The notes under the pieces were generated by a model. That model ran no database searches, was not told the DNA's origin, and worked only from the letters and a program-made list of their open reading frames with translations. DNA of 64,000 nt from positions 1 to 64,000 of the forward strand of contig JAJDUA010000052.1 of the NCBI GenBank assembly GCA_022826905.1. The letters are read 5' to 3'. This DNA is from Candidatus Dadabacteria bacterium. GTDB taxonomy: Bacteria > Desulfobacterota_D > UBA1144 > Nemesobacterales > Nemesobacteraceae. The position numbers and the translations under genes were made by a program. Position 1 is the first letter of the stretch. Every line of letters starts with the position of its first letter. This document shows, piece after piece, positions 55,663 to 64,000 of this stretch.

Positions 55663-56865
55663 TCAGTTCGGCACGCATGTGACGCCCGCGTACTCCACGG
55701 CTGTGCAGTCGTGCACTCCTCGTCCCGCATGGTCGCATTCAAGCAGCGTGTTCTCCGTACCGTCGCACTCCACTTCATCAAGCAGGTAAAGAAGCGGTGG
55801 ATATCCAAGCCAGATTATCTCGCCATCCGCCGTTCCTCCGGCCGAATAGCCAAGCTGCCGGCACGCCACCCCCGCGTCCTGATCGTCCCAGTTGTCATCG
55901 CATACCCCCTTCCATCGCTTGCTTTGTTCGTCAAACATCTGGAGCAGCCCTTCATTTGGACCGGACACCTGGCCGGTGCCCACAGTGATTGTGGAAATCA
56001 GTCTGAGGCTGCCGTCGGGCTTGTTCGTATAGACAGGCCCCACTTCAAAGCTTTCCACCACTTCTGCGTTGCCCGCGTTATCGGTGAAACCGATCCTGAC
56101 CTTGATCCATTCTTCCTCATCGGCTTCCTGCAAGGTATAGGCAGAAGCGGTCGCTCCCGGGATTGTCGTTTCGTTCCAGAATATATCGGACCTTATCCAC
56201 TGATAGGAAAACGCGCTTGCGTCCGTGGGTTTTCCGTCCGCGTCGGTAATCCCTGAGTGATCTGCGGTCACCGTCACCCCGGTTTTGGGTTCGGTACCCC
56301 TGATCGCTATATGACCTACGGCATCATTGTTTGAGGTCGGGGCTTCGCAGGTAACTCCGAAAGCCTCTTTATTGCCGCAGTCGTTCAGCCCGCGCGGCAG
56401 GTGGTAACACTTTCCTTCGCCGAGAATTCTGTCCTCAGAACCCGAGCATTCAAGTTCATCAAGCAGGTAATACGCCGACGGGTTCGCCGCGGCACTTGAG
56501 GGAAGCGCAAGTCTGGTTATCGGCACTCCTCCCGAGAAGCCAAGCTGCCGACACGCCACACGGGCCTCCTGCCTGCCGATTACGCGGACATTGTTGTGTT
56601 CCGCTTTTCCCAGAGTTCCAAGTTTGTCATCACATATGCCCTTCCATTCGCCGGTGCCGTCGCCGTTGGGATCATCGAATATCTCAAGCCTGCCCGAGGG
56701 CGCGGTAGCCGTACTGAGATCCACCACGGTGTCCGTGCTCGCATTCACCAGTCTCAGGTCCCCGTCGGCATTTGCCTCCTGCGTATTTACGTCCGCGGGT
56801 CCACCCATGAGCACAAGCCCCAGCAGAAACCCGGCAGCCATAACCAGAACGCGCGACAGATTCAT
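55663..56865 (-). CDS. secreted protein with two SRCR domains
   Basis: Signal peptide then two scavenger-receptor cysteine-rich domains. First: GEWKGICDDK, EARVACRQLGFSGG, LLDELECSGSED, FGVTCEAP; second: KRWKGVCDDNWDDQDAGVAC, RQLGYSAGG, LLDEVECDGTENTLLEC, YAGVTCVPN. Cysteine spacing agrees with group A/B SRCR folds. An Ig/cadherin-like linker (GVTVTADHSGITDADGKPTD, VRIGFTDNAGNAEV) lies between them. SRCR is mainly an animal domain and rare in bacteria. I start at the ATG behind GGGGGAG (400 residues); an upstream ATG would add 35 residues before the signal peptide. No anchor; probably released. Confidence 0.85.
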   Translation of the reverse strand: MNLSRVLVMAAGFLLGLVLMGGPADVNTQEANADGDLRLVNASTDTVVDLSTATAPSGRLEIFDDPNGDGTGEWKGICDDKLGTLGKAEHNNVRVIGRQEARVACRQLGFSGGVPITRLALPSSAAANPSAYYLLDELECSGSEDRILGEGKCYHLPRGLNDCGNKEAFGVTCEAPTSNNDAVGHIAIRGTEPKTGVTVTADHSGITDADGKPTDASAFSYQWIRSDIFWNETTIPGATASAYTLQEADEEEWIKVRIGFTDNAGNAEVVESFEVGPVYTNKPDGSLRLISTITVGTGQVSGPNEGLLQMFDEQSKRWKGVCDDNWDDQDAGVACRQLGYSAGGTADGEIIWLGYPPLLYLLDEVECDGTENTLLECDHAGRGVHDCTAVEYAGVTCVPN

Positions 56866-57073
56866 GCCGCTCCCCCTCCCGCTATCTTTGCTGTTCAAGA
56901 GACCGTTTCTGAGTCTTTGGAATCTTTTCACCTGAACCTCCTTAATTTTTAAACTACACCCGTTTTGCAAATCCCGCCCTTACCTCCTAATTATAGTGTC
57001 GCATCCTTGTCCGTGTCAAGGTAAAACAGACGGTCGAGTGAGCTTTCGCTCAAAAACCCGGGCAGAAAGAGGC

Positions 57074-57940
57074 TCAGTCCGCAAGAAAGTGCCAGCCGCT
57101 TATCCCGCTTGCCAAAAAAACGTCAAACTCTGAAGACGTTGCCAGGTACTCGTGGATTTCCTCAGCCGCACTCCGCTTCCTGAAAACGGAAAAAACCGAT
57201 GATCCGCTTCCCGAGACAAGTACGAAGCGCGCCCCAAGCGAGCGGAAAATCTCTACTAGGGAGAGAATCTCGGGGAACAGTCTGAGCGCCGCCGCCTCAA
57301 GGCCGTTCTCAATGGGAAAATCCCCCCTGCGGAACCGCTCCGCAAGAGGACCGGGGTCGGCTTTCCCGGGCCGCCGCTGCGGGGGATCCCACATCTCGTA
57401 GACTTCCCGGGTCGAGAGGCTTTTTCCAGGGAAAAGGATAACGTAGTGAAAAAGGGGGAAATCAGAAAGCACCCTCACCCTCTCCCCCGTTCCCTCGACA
57501 AACGAAGAGGTGGATATTACGAAGAACGGAACATCGGCTCCAAGAGAGGCGGCCATCCGGAGCAGGTCCCGGTCGGTAAATTTCCTGAGGATCCTGTTCA
57601 GGCCCACCAAAACCGCCGCGGCGTTTGAGCTTCCTCCTCCGAGGCCTGCACCCAAGGGAATATTCTTTTTTATTGCTATGGAGACCTTTTTTCGAATCCC
57701 GGCCTGCTCAAGATAAAGACTGGAGGCGGCCACGGCAAGATTGTCTTTTCCGGAGGGCATTTCCCTCCCTGAGCATGAAAGACTTGACCCCTTTCCCGAT
57801 TCTACCGAAAGGCTCATCTCGTCAAAGAGGCTTACGGGCTGCAGGATTGACTGGAGTTCATGATAGCCGTCGGGGCGCTTTCGCAGAACCCTGAGAAACA
57901 AATTTACCTTCGCAGGAGAAAGAAGCTTCACAAAACTCAT
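57074..57940 (-). CDS. ispE: 4-diphosphocytidyl-2-C-methyl-D-erythritol kinase
   Basis: GHMP kinase of the MEP isoprenoid pathway. Motifs: LLSPAKVNLFLRVLRKRPDG at the start, the phosphate-binding PLGAGLGGGSSNAAAVLVGL, and the third motif LVSGSGSSVFSVF near the end. 288 residues, normal length. Its ATG overlaps the stop of the upstream lipoprotein gene by four bases. Confidence 0.94.
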   Translation of the reverse strand: MSFVKLLSPAKVNLFLRVLRKRPDGYHELQSILQPVSLFDEMSLSVESGKGSSLSCSGREMPSGKDNLAVAASSLYLEQAGIRKKVSIAIKKNIPLGAGLGGGSSNAAAVLVGLNRILRKFTDRDLLRMAASLGADVPFFVISTSSFVEGTGERVRVLSDFPLFHYVILFPGKSLSTREVYEMWDPPQRRPGKADPGPLAERFRRGDFPIENGLEAAALRLFPEILSLVEIFRSLGARFVLVSGSGSSVFSVFRKRSAAEEIHEYLATSSEFDVFLASGISGWHFLAD

Positions 57941-58677
57941 TTTCGCGCCACATCCGGCTCGAAATTCATCGTAAGCCTCACGCTTCTAAGCGGAAGCACC
58001 AGTTTTTTCAGCTTCTCTGTTTTTTCATTAAAGCTGAGAAGAAGCCTGAACACTATGTATTTCCCCTCCGGGGTTTTCTCCCGAAGCCTGTACTTGTAGA
58101 CCAAAACCCCGCCGCCTTCCTCGTTTAACTCTGCATACGGGCGACCGAGAATCTCTATCACTTCTGATAAGTTCGGGATTTCCTTGGGTTCAAGCGACCT
58201 TACGGCCGCGGTGCTTGTCTTCTCAAGCTTTTTCACTTCGGCGCCGCCCACCGAGCCCATAACCTTCCCGAGAACTTCCTTGTTTATATACTTGGTGAAA
58301 CGCTCGGGAAAGACAACCTCGCAGAGCTTTACCTGACAAAGCTTCATCCCCATGGCCAGATCGAAATTTCCGCTTTCGCTCTTTCTGCCCGGATACTTTT
58401 TCACCAGGTGATAGGTCCAAAGCTCGGTGTCCGTGGCAACGCGGGTTTTTACGGGCGGCGAGTAGACCATGAGCCACTCGATGTCTTCTGCGAGCAGTAC
58501 GGGGTTTTTGAAGGTGAGGCGGAGGCCGTCGTGGTCGCTTACGCTGAAATTCTCGCTGAAATCTCCGAGCTGGCTTTTTACCTCAAGGAACCTGAAGAGC
58601 CGACATCCTCCCACTGCCAGGCACAAGACAAGCAGAAAAGATATGAGAATTTTTCTTTGCGAAAGCGGGTTTCCCAT
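57937..58677 (-). CDS. lipoprotein of unknown function
   Basis: A 246-residue protein with a lipobox signal (ILISFLLVLCLAVGGCRLF; VGGC). The rest is alpha/beta without a recognised family: FSVSDHDGLRLTFKNPVLL, LCQVKLCEVVFPERF with two cysteines, and a final VRLTMNFEPDVARK. Transcribed just before ispE with a four-base overlap, so co-expressed, though a functional link to isoprenoid synthesis is not evident. Confidence 0.55.
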   Translation of the reverse strand: MGNPLSQRKILISFLLVLCLAVGGCRLFRFLEVKSQLGDFSENFSVSDHDGLRLTFKNPVLLAEDIEWLMVYSPPVKTRVATDTELWTYHLVKKYPGRKSESGNFDLAMGMKLCQVKLCEVVFPERFTKYINKEVLGKVMGSVGGAEVKKLEKTSTAAVRSLEPKEIPNLSEVIEILGRPYAELNEEGGGVLVYKYRLREKTPEGKYIVFRLLLSFNEKTEKLKKLVLPLRSVRLTMNFEPDVARK

Positions 58678-58753
58678 CGGTAATTCGGCATTTTCCTCCG
58701 GATGTATTATTATACCGTAAAGACAACCGGGATTTATCTCTAAACAATTTCAG

Positions 58754-59152
58754 ATGTTCGCAAGACTGCTAATTCTATTCACCGTGGTTCCGCTCATTGA
58801 GCTCGCGCTGCTCATAAAGCTCGGGAACAGAATAGGACTCTGGCCGACCATATTCATAGTCATAGCGACGGGGGTGTTGGGAGCAGCGCTTGCCAGAAGT
58901 CAGGGAACGCAGGTCATAGGCGCGATAAGAGCAGAAGTCGCCGAAGGCAGACCGCCCACGGAAAGCCTCATAAACGGTCTTCTGGTGCTCCTGGGAGGGG
59001 TTGTGCTTCTTACACCCGGACTGCTTACAGATCTCCTGGGCTTTTCCTTTCTTATTCCCTTTACCAGAAGCTGGTTCAAGAAAAAGCTCCAAAGCAGACT
59101 GAGGAAATACGCGGAGAGAAGTTCAGGCTCCGCGACCATAATAATACGCTGA
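58754..59152 (+). CDS. FxsA family membrane protein
   Basis: A 132-residue inner-membrane protein with about three helices and the FxsA opening LLILFTVVPLIELALLIKLG, GLWPTIFIVIATGVLGAALAR, and GLLTDLLGF near the third helix, ending in a basic tail. FxsA in E. coli relieves F-plasmid exclusion of phage T7; the general role is unknown. It stands alone, divergent from the lipoprotein-ispE pair. Confidence 0.85.
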   Translation: MFARLLILFTVVPLIELALLIKLGNRIGLWPTIFIVIATGVLGAALARSQGTQVIGAIRAEVAEGRPPTESLINGLLVLLGGVVLLTPGLLTDLLGFSFLIPFTRSWFKKKLQSRLRKYAERSSGSATIIIR

Positions 59153-59172
59153 AGGTCCTAACCGGCACCCGC

Positions 59173-59748
59173 TCACGACTGGAACGGTTCGTGGCTTATC
59201 TTGTGTATTATCGGCATGGAAAAACTTACTGACTCCATAAGTTTCTGTCCGTACTCAATCACCCACTCCTCGGGAGCCAGGGAGTAGAAATCCGCAAGCG
59301 TCATCCATTCCCCTCCCCTCATTATCTCCCCGTAGTCGGCGCTTACAAGAAAAGCGGTCATGTCTCCGCCGTCCATGGCGTTGAGCACAGAGCACTCCAC
59401 GTAGGAATGTATTCCCTCTAAGACGGGACAGCCGTTTCTGCCCTCGAAATGGTCTATGCCGATAAACTTTTTCTTGTCCCTGCCCGAATAAAAACCGAAG
59501 TTCCGCACAAGGGCGATCTGGTCCCTTCTGAGAAGATGAACCACGAGATTTTTGCTTTTCATTATGAACCCGTGGGTGTGATTTCCCTTCCATATCCCCA
59601 TAAGGAGCCTGGGCACGGTGTGGACTATCGAGGAGGTGACAAGCGTCACAGCCACCTGCCCGTTTATCTCATCCTCCTGCCTGCTGGTTATGATCACCAC
59701 GGGACAGTTATGCCAGAAAACCCCGGCAACCGAAGGCGCGTCGTTCAC
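59173..59748 (-). CDS. flavin-reductase-like FMN-binding protein
   Basis: A 191-residue split-barrel protein. A GTG seven bases after AAGGAG gives VNDAPSVAGVFWHNCPVVII; longer in-frame starts lack a ribosome site. Features: AVTLVTSSIVHTVPRLLMGIWKGNHTH, then LVVHLLRRDQ and YVECSVLNAMDGGDMTAFLVSADYG-like C-terminal half, matching the DIM6/NTAB flavin reductase pattern. The FMN and NAD(P)H specificity cannot be read. Convergent with fxsA. Confidence 0.6.
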   Translation of the reverse strand: MNDAPSVAGVFWHNCPVVIITSRQEDEINGQVAVTLVTSSIVHTVPRLLMGIWKGNHTHGFIMKSKNLVVHLLRRDQIALVRNFGFYSGRDKKKFIGIDHFEGRNGCPVLEGIHSYVECSVLNAMDGGDMTAFLVSADYGEIMRGGEWMTLADFYSLAPEEWVIEYGQKLMESVSFSMPIIHKISHEPFQS

Positions 59749-59794
59749 TCGAAAACTCCTTTTTATATTCCGGGCAGAAAATACCGCGGGAGAA

Positions 59795-59823
59795 TTGAAA
59801 AAACATCTCCCGTGTGCTATAGT
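59795..59823 (+). promoter_or_regulatory. promoter of the pal-like / cpoB-like genes
   Basis: TTGAAA (59795-59800), 17-base spacer, TATAGT (59818-59823); about 68 bases upstream of the OmpA-like lipoprotein start. One of the best consensus matches in the window. It overlaps the leader of the divergent flavin-reductase-like gene. Confidence 0.6.
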
Positions 59824-59890
59824 AACCCCGTCTTTCAAGTTTACCCGCTATAATGCGGCAGCACCTTTTAAACGGACTGAAATCCTGATC

Positions 59891-60664
59891 ATGAAAAAAA
59901 TAATTCCGGCGATCGCCTTTGTTTTTCTGCTCTTGGGTGTCCTGCACATCTCGGGATGCTCGAAGAAGGCTCCCCCGCCTCCTCTCTCGGCTGAAGAGCC
60001 TTTGACGGATGCTCAGGACAAGGTCATGGCAGTATCGGAGAGGCTTGAGGAAGCCCGAGCGGAGGGCGCCGAAGACACTTGGGAGTATGAAGAGGCGCAA
60101 AAGCTTTTCGAGATGGCCCAGAACCTTATAGAAGAAGGGAATCTTGAAGAAGCCGAGAAGGTCCTCTCACAGGCAGAACTAAAAGCCACTCAGGCAATCG
60201 GCACCGCCAAGGAAGATGTATTCATGGAGAGCTTTGACGAAGAAGCTCAGGAAATACGGAAATCCCTTCTGAGCGAAGCCTTCTCCAAGGAAAACCTGAT
60301 AAACCTTCCCACCTCGGACGTGTTCTTCGAATTTGACAGCGCGCAGATATCGAAAGAGGGAATGGAGATAATCGACGGCAACATAAGCGTCTTTGAAAAG
60401 AATAAAGACAGAATCAAATTCATCCTCGTCTTCGGTTTCTGCGACATCCGCGGCACAGAGGAATACAACCTCTCCCTTGGAAAGAAAAGAGCGGATGAGA
60501 TCAAGAAATACATGATCGGAAAAGGGATGTCTCCCGACATGCTGCACTCCATCAGCAAGGGAGAGACGGAAATATGGCAAGAGGGAGCATCAGATGAGGC
60601 GTACAGCCGTAACAGGCGAGGACACTTCATGGCCCTCTCTGACAATAATTCCTCAGAGAACTAA
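59891..60664 (+). CDS. OmpA-domain lipoprotein (Pal-like)
   Basis: Outer-membrane lipoprotein that binds peptidoglycan. From the ATG used: signal MKKIIPAIAFVFLLLGVLH ending in ISGC, an acidic coiled/helical region (QKLFEMAQNLIEEGNLEEAE), then an OmpA-C domain with VFFEFDSAQISKEGMEII, VFGFCDIRGTEEYNLSLGKK and RADEIKKYMIGKG. Longer in-frame upstream sequence is not coding. At 257 residues it is longer than E. coli Pal because of the helical insert. Its stop abuts the next gene's ATG (TAATG), indicating the pal-cpoB unit of the Tol system; tolABQR are not in this window. Confidence 0.85.
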   Translation: MKKIIPAIAFVFLLLGVLHISGCSKKAPPPPLSAEEPLTDAQDKVMAVSERLEEARAEGAEDTWEYEEAQKLFEMAQNLIEEGNLEEAEKVLSQAELKATQAIGTAKEDVFMESFDEEAQEIRKSLLSEAFSKENLINLPTSDVFFEFDSAQISKEGMEIIDGNISVFEKNKDRIKFILVFGFCDIRGTEEYNLSLGKKRADEIKKYMIGKGMSPDMLHSISKGETEIWQEGASDEAYSRNRRGHFMALSDNNSSEN

Positions 60665-61467
60665 TGAGAAAAAAATATCTGGCCGTCGCCGTAGTATTGT
60701 TTTCCTCCGTGTTCATGTACGGTTGCGTAGCATCGGAAGGAGATCTGGATTTTCTTTACTCGAGGCAAAGGGAAGCTGAGACGAACATCAAGAAGATGCA
60801 GAAGGATATCGACTGGCTCAAGGCAGAAGTAAAGAAACAAGAGAATATCACTGATATTAACGAAAAGACTTTCGAACTCGAGAACAAGCTTCTGGAACTC
60901 GAGCAGATAATAGGCGAGATGCATGCGCAGAGCGAAGAAAGGTTCAAAGAAATAGAAACCGGACTGTCGTCAATCGCAGAGGCAGGATCCCGGGCCGCAG
61001 TTCCGCAACCGCAGACGCAGGCCGCCCCGGTTTCCGAGCAGGATTCTGAAAGCACAAGCAAAGAACCATCCCCTGCGGAAAAGAGTCCCAAGAAGAGCTA
61101 CGACCTGGGAGTAAAGGAGTTCGCCGACGGCAACTATGAGGCCGCAAGAACGCTGCTTCGAGAGTATCTTGCCGCCGCCCCCAGAAGCGGTGAGGCCGCA
61201 GACGCGATGTTCCTCGTCGCAGATTCCTACTTCAAGGAAAAATTCTACGAGGAAGCCATACTCGAATACCAGAACATAATCGAAACCTGGCCAGCCAGCC
61301 CCAAAATCCCGCTTTGCCAGCTCAACCAAGGAATAGCGCTCTTGAAGATAGGGAAACCGAACGAGGCGAGTCTCTTTTTCGAATCGCTGATTGAAGCGTA
61401 TCCAGACTCACCCGAAGCCACAACGGCGAAAGAACACCTTAAGAACTTGTCTGCCCCGGGAGAATAA
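60664..61467 (+). CDS. CpoB/YbgF-like periplasmic TPR protein
   Basis: A 267-residue lipoprotein or periplasmic protein: signal peptide with a GC-like MYGCVAS end, a coiled-coil of about 60 residues (SRQREAETNIKKMQKDIDWL) that should trimerise, a Pro/Gln/Ser-rich linker, and TPR repeats in the second half (YDLGVKEFADGNYEAARTLL, AMFLVADSYFKEKFYEEAI). This is the CpoB arrangement, which coordinates Tol-Pal with cell-wall synthesis. Overlaps the Pal-like gene by one base. Confidence 0.85.
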   Translation: MRKKYLAVAVVLFSSVFMYGCVASEGDLDFLYSRQREAETNIKKMQKDIDWLKAEVKKQENITDINEKTFELENKLLELEQIIGEMHAQSEERFKEIETGLSSIAEAGSRAAVPQPQTQAAPVSEQDSESTSKEPSPAEKSPKKSYDLGVKEFADGNYEAARTLLREYLAAAPRSGEAADAMFLVADSYFKEKFYEEAILEYQNIIETWPASPKIPLCQLNQGIALLKIGKPNEASLFFESLIEAYPDSPEATTAKEHLKNLSAPGE

Positions 61468-61501
61468 AATCTCCGCCCGTGGTCGGCACTGAACCGTTTT
61501 C

Positions 61502-62794
61502 ATGAAAACCGCCAATTCAGAGAAGCTTTTTCGCAGGGCGAGAAACGTTCTTGTGGGCGGGGTAAACAGTCCCGTAAGATCTTTTGCGGCCGTTGGAGGC
61601 TCGCCCCTTTTTGTATCAAGAGCCGAAGGTTCCTGCGTATACGACGCCGACGGCAACAGGTTCATTGACTATGTGGCGTCATGGGGTCCGCTGATCTTGG
61701 GACACTCGCATCCCTCGGTGGTAAGTGCTGTCGGGGAGAGGCTTCCCCTAGGAACTAGCTACGGCGCCCCTTGCGAACTGGAAACGGATATTGCCACGCT
61801 GATAGCAAGGCACTTCCCCTCGATCGAGAAGGTCCGCCTCACTAATTCCGGAACCGAGGCTACAATGAGCGCCATAAGGCTTGCAAGAGCGGTCACCGGA
61901 AGGGAATACATAATCAAGTTTGAGGGATGCTACCACGGACACTCGGATTTTCTGCTAGTGAAATCCGGTTCGGGAGCCACGACTTTCGGAAATCCAAGCA
62001 GCGCCGGGGTCCCGAAATCGTTTGTGAACAGAACGCTGCTTGCTCGGTATAACGACATAGATTCCGTCAAACGGCTTTTCGAGAGGTATCCCAAAAAGAT
62101 TGCAGGAGTGATAATCGAACCCGTGGCGGGAAACATGGGGGTGGTAACTCCTGAGAAAAACTTCCTCAAGAAATTGCGCTCTGCATGCAAAAAACAGGGA
62201 GCAGTTCTCATCTTCGACGAGGTAATAACAGGGTTTCGTCTCGCCAGGGGAGGCGCGCAGGAACTCTTCGGCGTAGTCCCGGACATAACTTGTCTCGGGA
62301 AAATAATAGGAGGAGGGCTCCCGGTAGGGGCGTACGGGGCCAGCGCAGAAATAATGCAGATGGTTTCCCCCGAAGGGCCCATGTACCAGGCGGGCACCCT
62401 CTCGGGAAATCCGCTCGCCATGGCGGCGGGGATTGCGACAGTAAAAGAACTTAACCCGAGAACCTACAGGCGCCTTGAGAGCCTGACCGCCTCTCTTGTA
62501 TCTGGAATAAAAGAGATAATAGCAGAGCTTGGCATTGCCGCCACCGTAAACTCTGTTGGCTCCATGTTCACCGTGTTTTTCACCGACCAGAGGGTAACAG
62601 ACTACACAGGAGCGCTCGGATGCGATACCGCGAAGTACGCGAGATTCTTCAGAAGTCTTCTTCAAAACGGAGTCATGTTCCCGCCGTCTCAGTTCGAAAG
62701 CGTGTTCGTTTCGACCGCGCACACGAAAAAGCAGGTAGACCAGACCCTTCAGGCGGTTTATGCGTCGCTTCGGAAAATTTCCCGGGAGGAGTGA
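61502..62794 (+). CDS. hemL: glutamate-1-semialdehyde 2,1-aminomutase
   Basis: PLP enzyme making 5-aminolevulinate in the C5 tetrapyrrole pathway. 430 residues: VLVGGVNSPVRSF, NSGTEATMSAIRLARAVTGR, FEGCYHGHSDFLLV, FDEVITGFRLARGGAQE and PLP lysine in CLGKIIGGGLPVGAYG. It is transcribed towards the atp genes; the next frame overlaps its end. Confidence 0.96.
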   Translation: MKTANSEKLFRRARNVLVGGVNSPVRSFAAVGGSPLFVSRAEGSCVYDADGNRFIDYVASWGPLILGHSHPSVVSAVGERLPLGTSYGAPCELETDIATLIARHFPSIEKVRLTNSGTEATMSAIRLARAVTGREYIIKFEGCYHGHSDFLLVKSGSGATTFGNPSSAGVPKSFVNRTLLARYNDIDSVKRLFERYPKKIAGVIIEPVAGNMGVVTPEKNFLKKLRSACKKQGAVLIFDEVITGFRLARGGAQELFGVVPDITCLGKIIGGGLPVGAYGASAEIMQMVSPEGPMYQAGTLSGNPLAMAAGIATVKELNPRTYRRLESLTASLVSGIKEIIAELGIAATVNSVGSMFTVFFTDQRVTDYTGALGCDTAKYARFFRSLLQNGVMFPPSQFESVFVSTAHTKKQVDQTLQAVYASLRKISREE

Positions 62795-63023
62795 GATTAA
62801 AAATCCTAACTGGTTTTTTTTCATTGTAGTCGGAATTGAGTTCGCCTTCTCCGTCATAGCGGGGATCCTCCTCGGCAGTTACATCGACGGAAAACTTGAC
62901 ACCGCTTTCCCTTTCTTTACCCTGCTAGGTCTTGTGTGCGGAGTGATAGCGGGAATGACCCTGCTTCTGCGTACACTTAAACTGAGACAGCAGAGAAAAA
63001 ACGGAAACGATGAAAAATCTTAG
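62760..63023 (+). CDS. AtpZ-like F0F1-ATPase accessory membrane protein
   Basis: A small two-helix membrane protein (GIEFAFSVIAGILLGSYIDG, FTLLGLVCGVIAGMTLLLRT) that fits the AtpZ/AtpI assembly-protein group seen ahead of atp operons. Start is uncertain: the ATG at 62760 overlaps hemL by 35 bases, while an ATT at 62796 lies six bases after GGAGG and just behind the hemL stop, giving IKNPNWFFF at the family's usual starting point. The coordinate given is the conventional ATG. Confidence 0.65.
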   Translation: MRRFGKFPGRSEIKNPNWFFFIVVGIEFAFSVIAGILLGSYIDGKLDTAFPFFTLLGLVCGVIAGMTLLLRTLKLRQQRKNGNDEKS

Positions 63024-63351
63024 TCTCGGCGTTGAGAAACTGTCCCTGGCAGTAACGGCGCTTCTTTTCGCCGTTAATATCGCCATCGGACAAAGGGAAA
63101 TTGCGGTTGCCATAGCGGTCGCTGGAATCCTTTTTCTGCTGGATTACGTGGCCATAAAATTCGTCGTAAAGGCGCTTGCGGAGAAAAGGTATTCCCTTGC
63201 GTTTTCCATGTTCATACTGGTCATAAAGATGCTCGCGCTGCTTGGGATAATAGCGGTTTTGCTCGTATTTGCAAAACTGAATATATATGGTTTAATGATA
63301 GGCTTAACTTCCGTGGTGATAGTAATAATAGGTAAAGGTTTGAAGGGTTAG
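63010..63351 (+). CDS. ATP synthase subunit I-like membrane protein
   Basis: A 113-residue protein with four predicted helices, positioned between the AtpZ-like gene and atpB exactly where the AtpI protein is found. AtpI is thought to help assemble the c-ring or import magnesium. Sequence is weakly conserved, so the call rests on topology and position. Overlaps the upstream gene by 14 bases. Confidence 0.65.
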   Translation: MKNLSLGVEKLSLAVTALLFAVNIAIGQREIAVAIAVAGILFLLDYVAIKFVVKALAEKRYSLAFSMFILVIKMLALLGIIAVLLVFAKLNIYGLMIGLTSVVIVIIGKGLKG

Positions 63352-63353
63352 AC

Positions 63354-64000
63354 ATGGAACATTTCAGCTGGTTTTCCCTCGCCGGTCTCATAAAATACGA
63401 CCATATTCTGGGCGGAGTGCTGGTACTTCTGTTCATACTGTTTGTTGGCCTCAGGGTAACAAAGCATTACTCGAGAGAAGAGTCCGTAATCCCCGAAGAG
63501 AAACCGTCGATGAACATTTTCTTCGAACTCCTGGGGCTTGAATTCCTTTTCAACACGATTGAAAACGTTTTCGGGTCTCGCGCGAAGGCGAAGAAATACT
63601 TTCCCCTTCTAGCCGGGTCGTTTTTCTTCATACTGTTTGCGAACCTGCTGGGAATGGTCCCGGGTTTTCTTCCGCCGACCGGAAATCTGAACACCACAGT
63701 AGCGTGCTCGCTTCTCATATTCGTCATGTACAACTACTACGGAATAAGGGAGCACGGTCTCAGCTACGTCAAGCATTTTCTGGGCCCGGTAATTTTCCTC
63801 GCACCGCTTATGCTGATTATCGAGATTATAAGCCATCTGGTACGGCCTCTGTCGCTATCCCTCAGGCTTTTCATGAACATAACAGGCGATCACATGGTGC
63901 TCGGGGTGTTTACCAACCTCACGCATATACTGATTCCCATGGCTTTCGTGGGTCTCGGTATTTTCGTATCTTTTCTGCAGGCTTTTATATTCACTATACT
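63354..64000 (+). CDS. atpB: ATP synthase F0 subunit a, cut by window end
   Basis: Begins at ATG 63354, two bases after the preceding stop, and runs off the right edge without a stop. Translation gives MEHFSWFSLAGLIKYDHILG, helices including LLAGSFFFILFANLLGMVPG, and the diagnostic RPLSLSLRLFMNITGDHMVL containing the essential arginine of the proton path. Subunits c, b, delta, alpha and so on should follow. Confidence 0.93.
   Translation, partial: MEHFSWFSLAGLIKYDHILGGVLVLLFILFVGLRVTKHYSREESVIPEEKPSMNIFFELLGLEFLFNTIENVFGSRAKAKKYFPLLAGSFFFILFANLLGMVPGFLPPTGNLNTTVACSLLIFVMYNYYGIREHGLSYVKHFLGPVIFLAPLMLIIEIISHLVRPLSLSLRLFMNITGDHMVLGVFTNLTHILIPMAFVGLGIFVSFLQAFIFTI

Overview
The window reads as a stretch of chromosome from a diderm (Gram-negative-type) bacterium. 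Evidence for an outer membrane is a Pal/OmpA-like lipoprotein followed by a CpoB/YbgF-like protein, plus several lipobox signal peptides. The core genes carry no decisive taxonomic marker. An SRCR-domain secreted protein, a surface-anchored Cache protein and an M6-type metalloprotease are the kind of content reported from host- or sponge-associated uncultured lineages, but that placement is only a guess. Core genes are GC-rich; the accessory stretches at about 12.1-14.2 kb and 31.5-41.2 kb are visibly AT-richer.

Layout. 0.4-4.9 kb: glycine cleavage operon gcvT-gcvH-gcvP (minus strand). 5.1-6.7 kb: NCS2-type permease. 6.8-8.9 kb: frameshifted M6-like metalloprotease and a MagIII-type DNA glycosylase. 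8.9-12.1 kb: tRNA-Val, thrS, infC, rpmI, rplT in one minus-strand array, with infC apparently starting on an AUA codon. 12.2-14.1 kb: an AT-rich two-gene ATPase cassette. 14.4-24.7 kb: core genes purC, DUF1289, a YeeZ-like dehydrogenase, phoH, an OB-like lipoprotein, serA-hisZ-purA, tatC and an acyl-CoA ligase.

24.7-41.2 kb is a defence/mobile-gene island: an MNT-type nucleotidyltransferase with a possible HEPN remnant, a DUF234-like ATPase coupled to a HExxH metallopeptidase, an AbiEi/AbiEii pair plus a second orphan AbiEi, an orphan HipA kinase, a DUF262/DUF1524 GmrSD/SspE-like protein, and facing it a tightly packed six-gene operon. That operon encodes an HNH endonuclease with a sulfur-binding-domain-like N-terminus, a GHKL (MutL/Hsp90-fold) ATPase, two proteins I cannot place with confidence, a PP-loop PAPS-reductase-like protein and a cysteine desulfurase. 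It has the two sulfur-handling steps expected of DNA phosphorothioation (Dnd/Ssp) without recognisable DndB/D/E or SspB/C partners, and is the best candidate here for an undescribed system.

41.2-64 kb: polyphosphate cluster (ppx, ppk, CYTH-CHAD), dnaE, a DUF2103-like protein, selO, pcrA/uvrD with tRNA-Gln, Cache and SRCR surface proteins, ispE, a lipoprotein, fxsA, a flavin-reductase-like protein, the Pal/CpoB envelope pair, hemL, and the start of an ATP synthase operon (atpZ-like, atpI-like, atpB), which runs off the right edge.

Two genes (purC and the M6 protease) are each exactly one base short of an intact frame, both near short homopolymers, so assembly error is a live alternative to real mutation.
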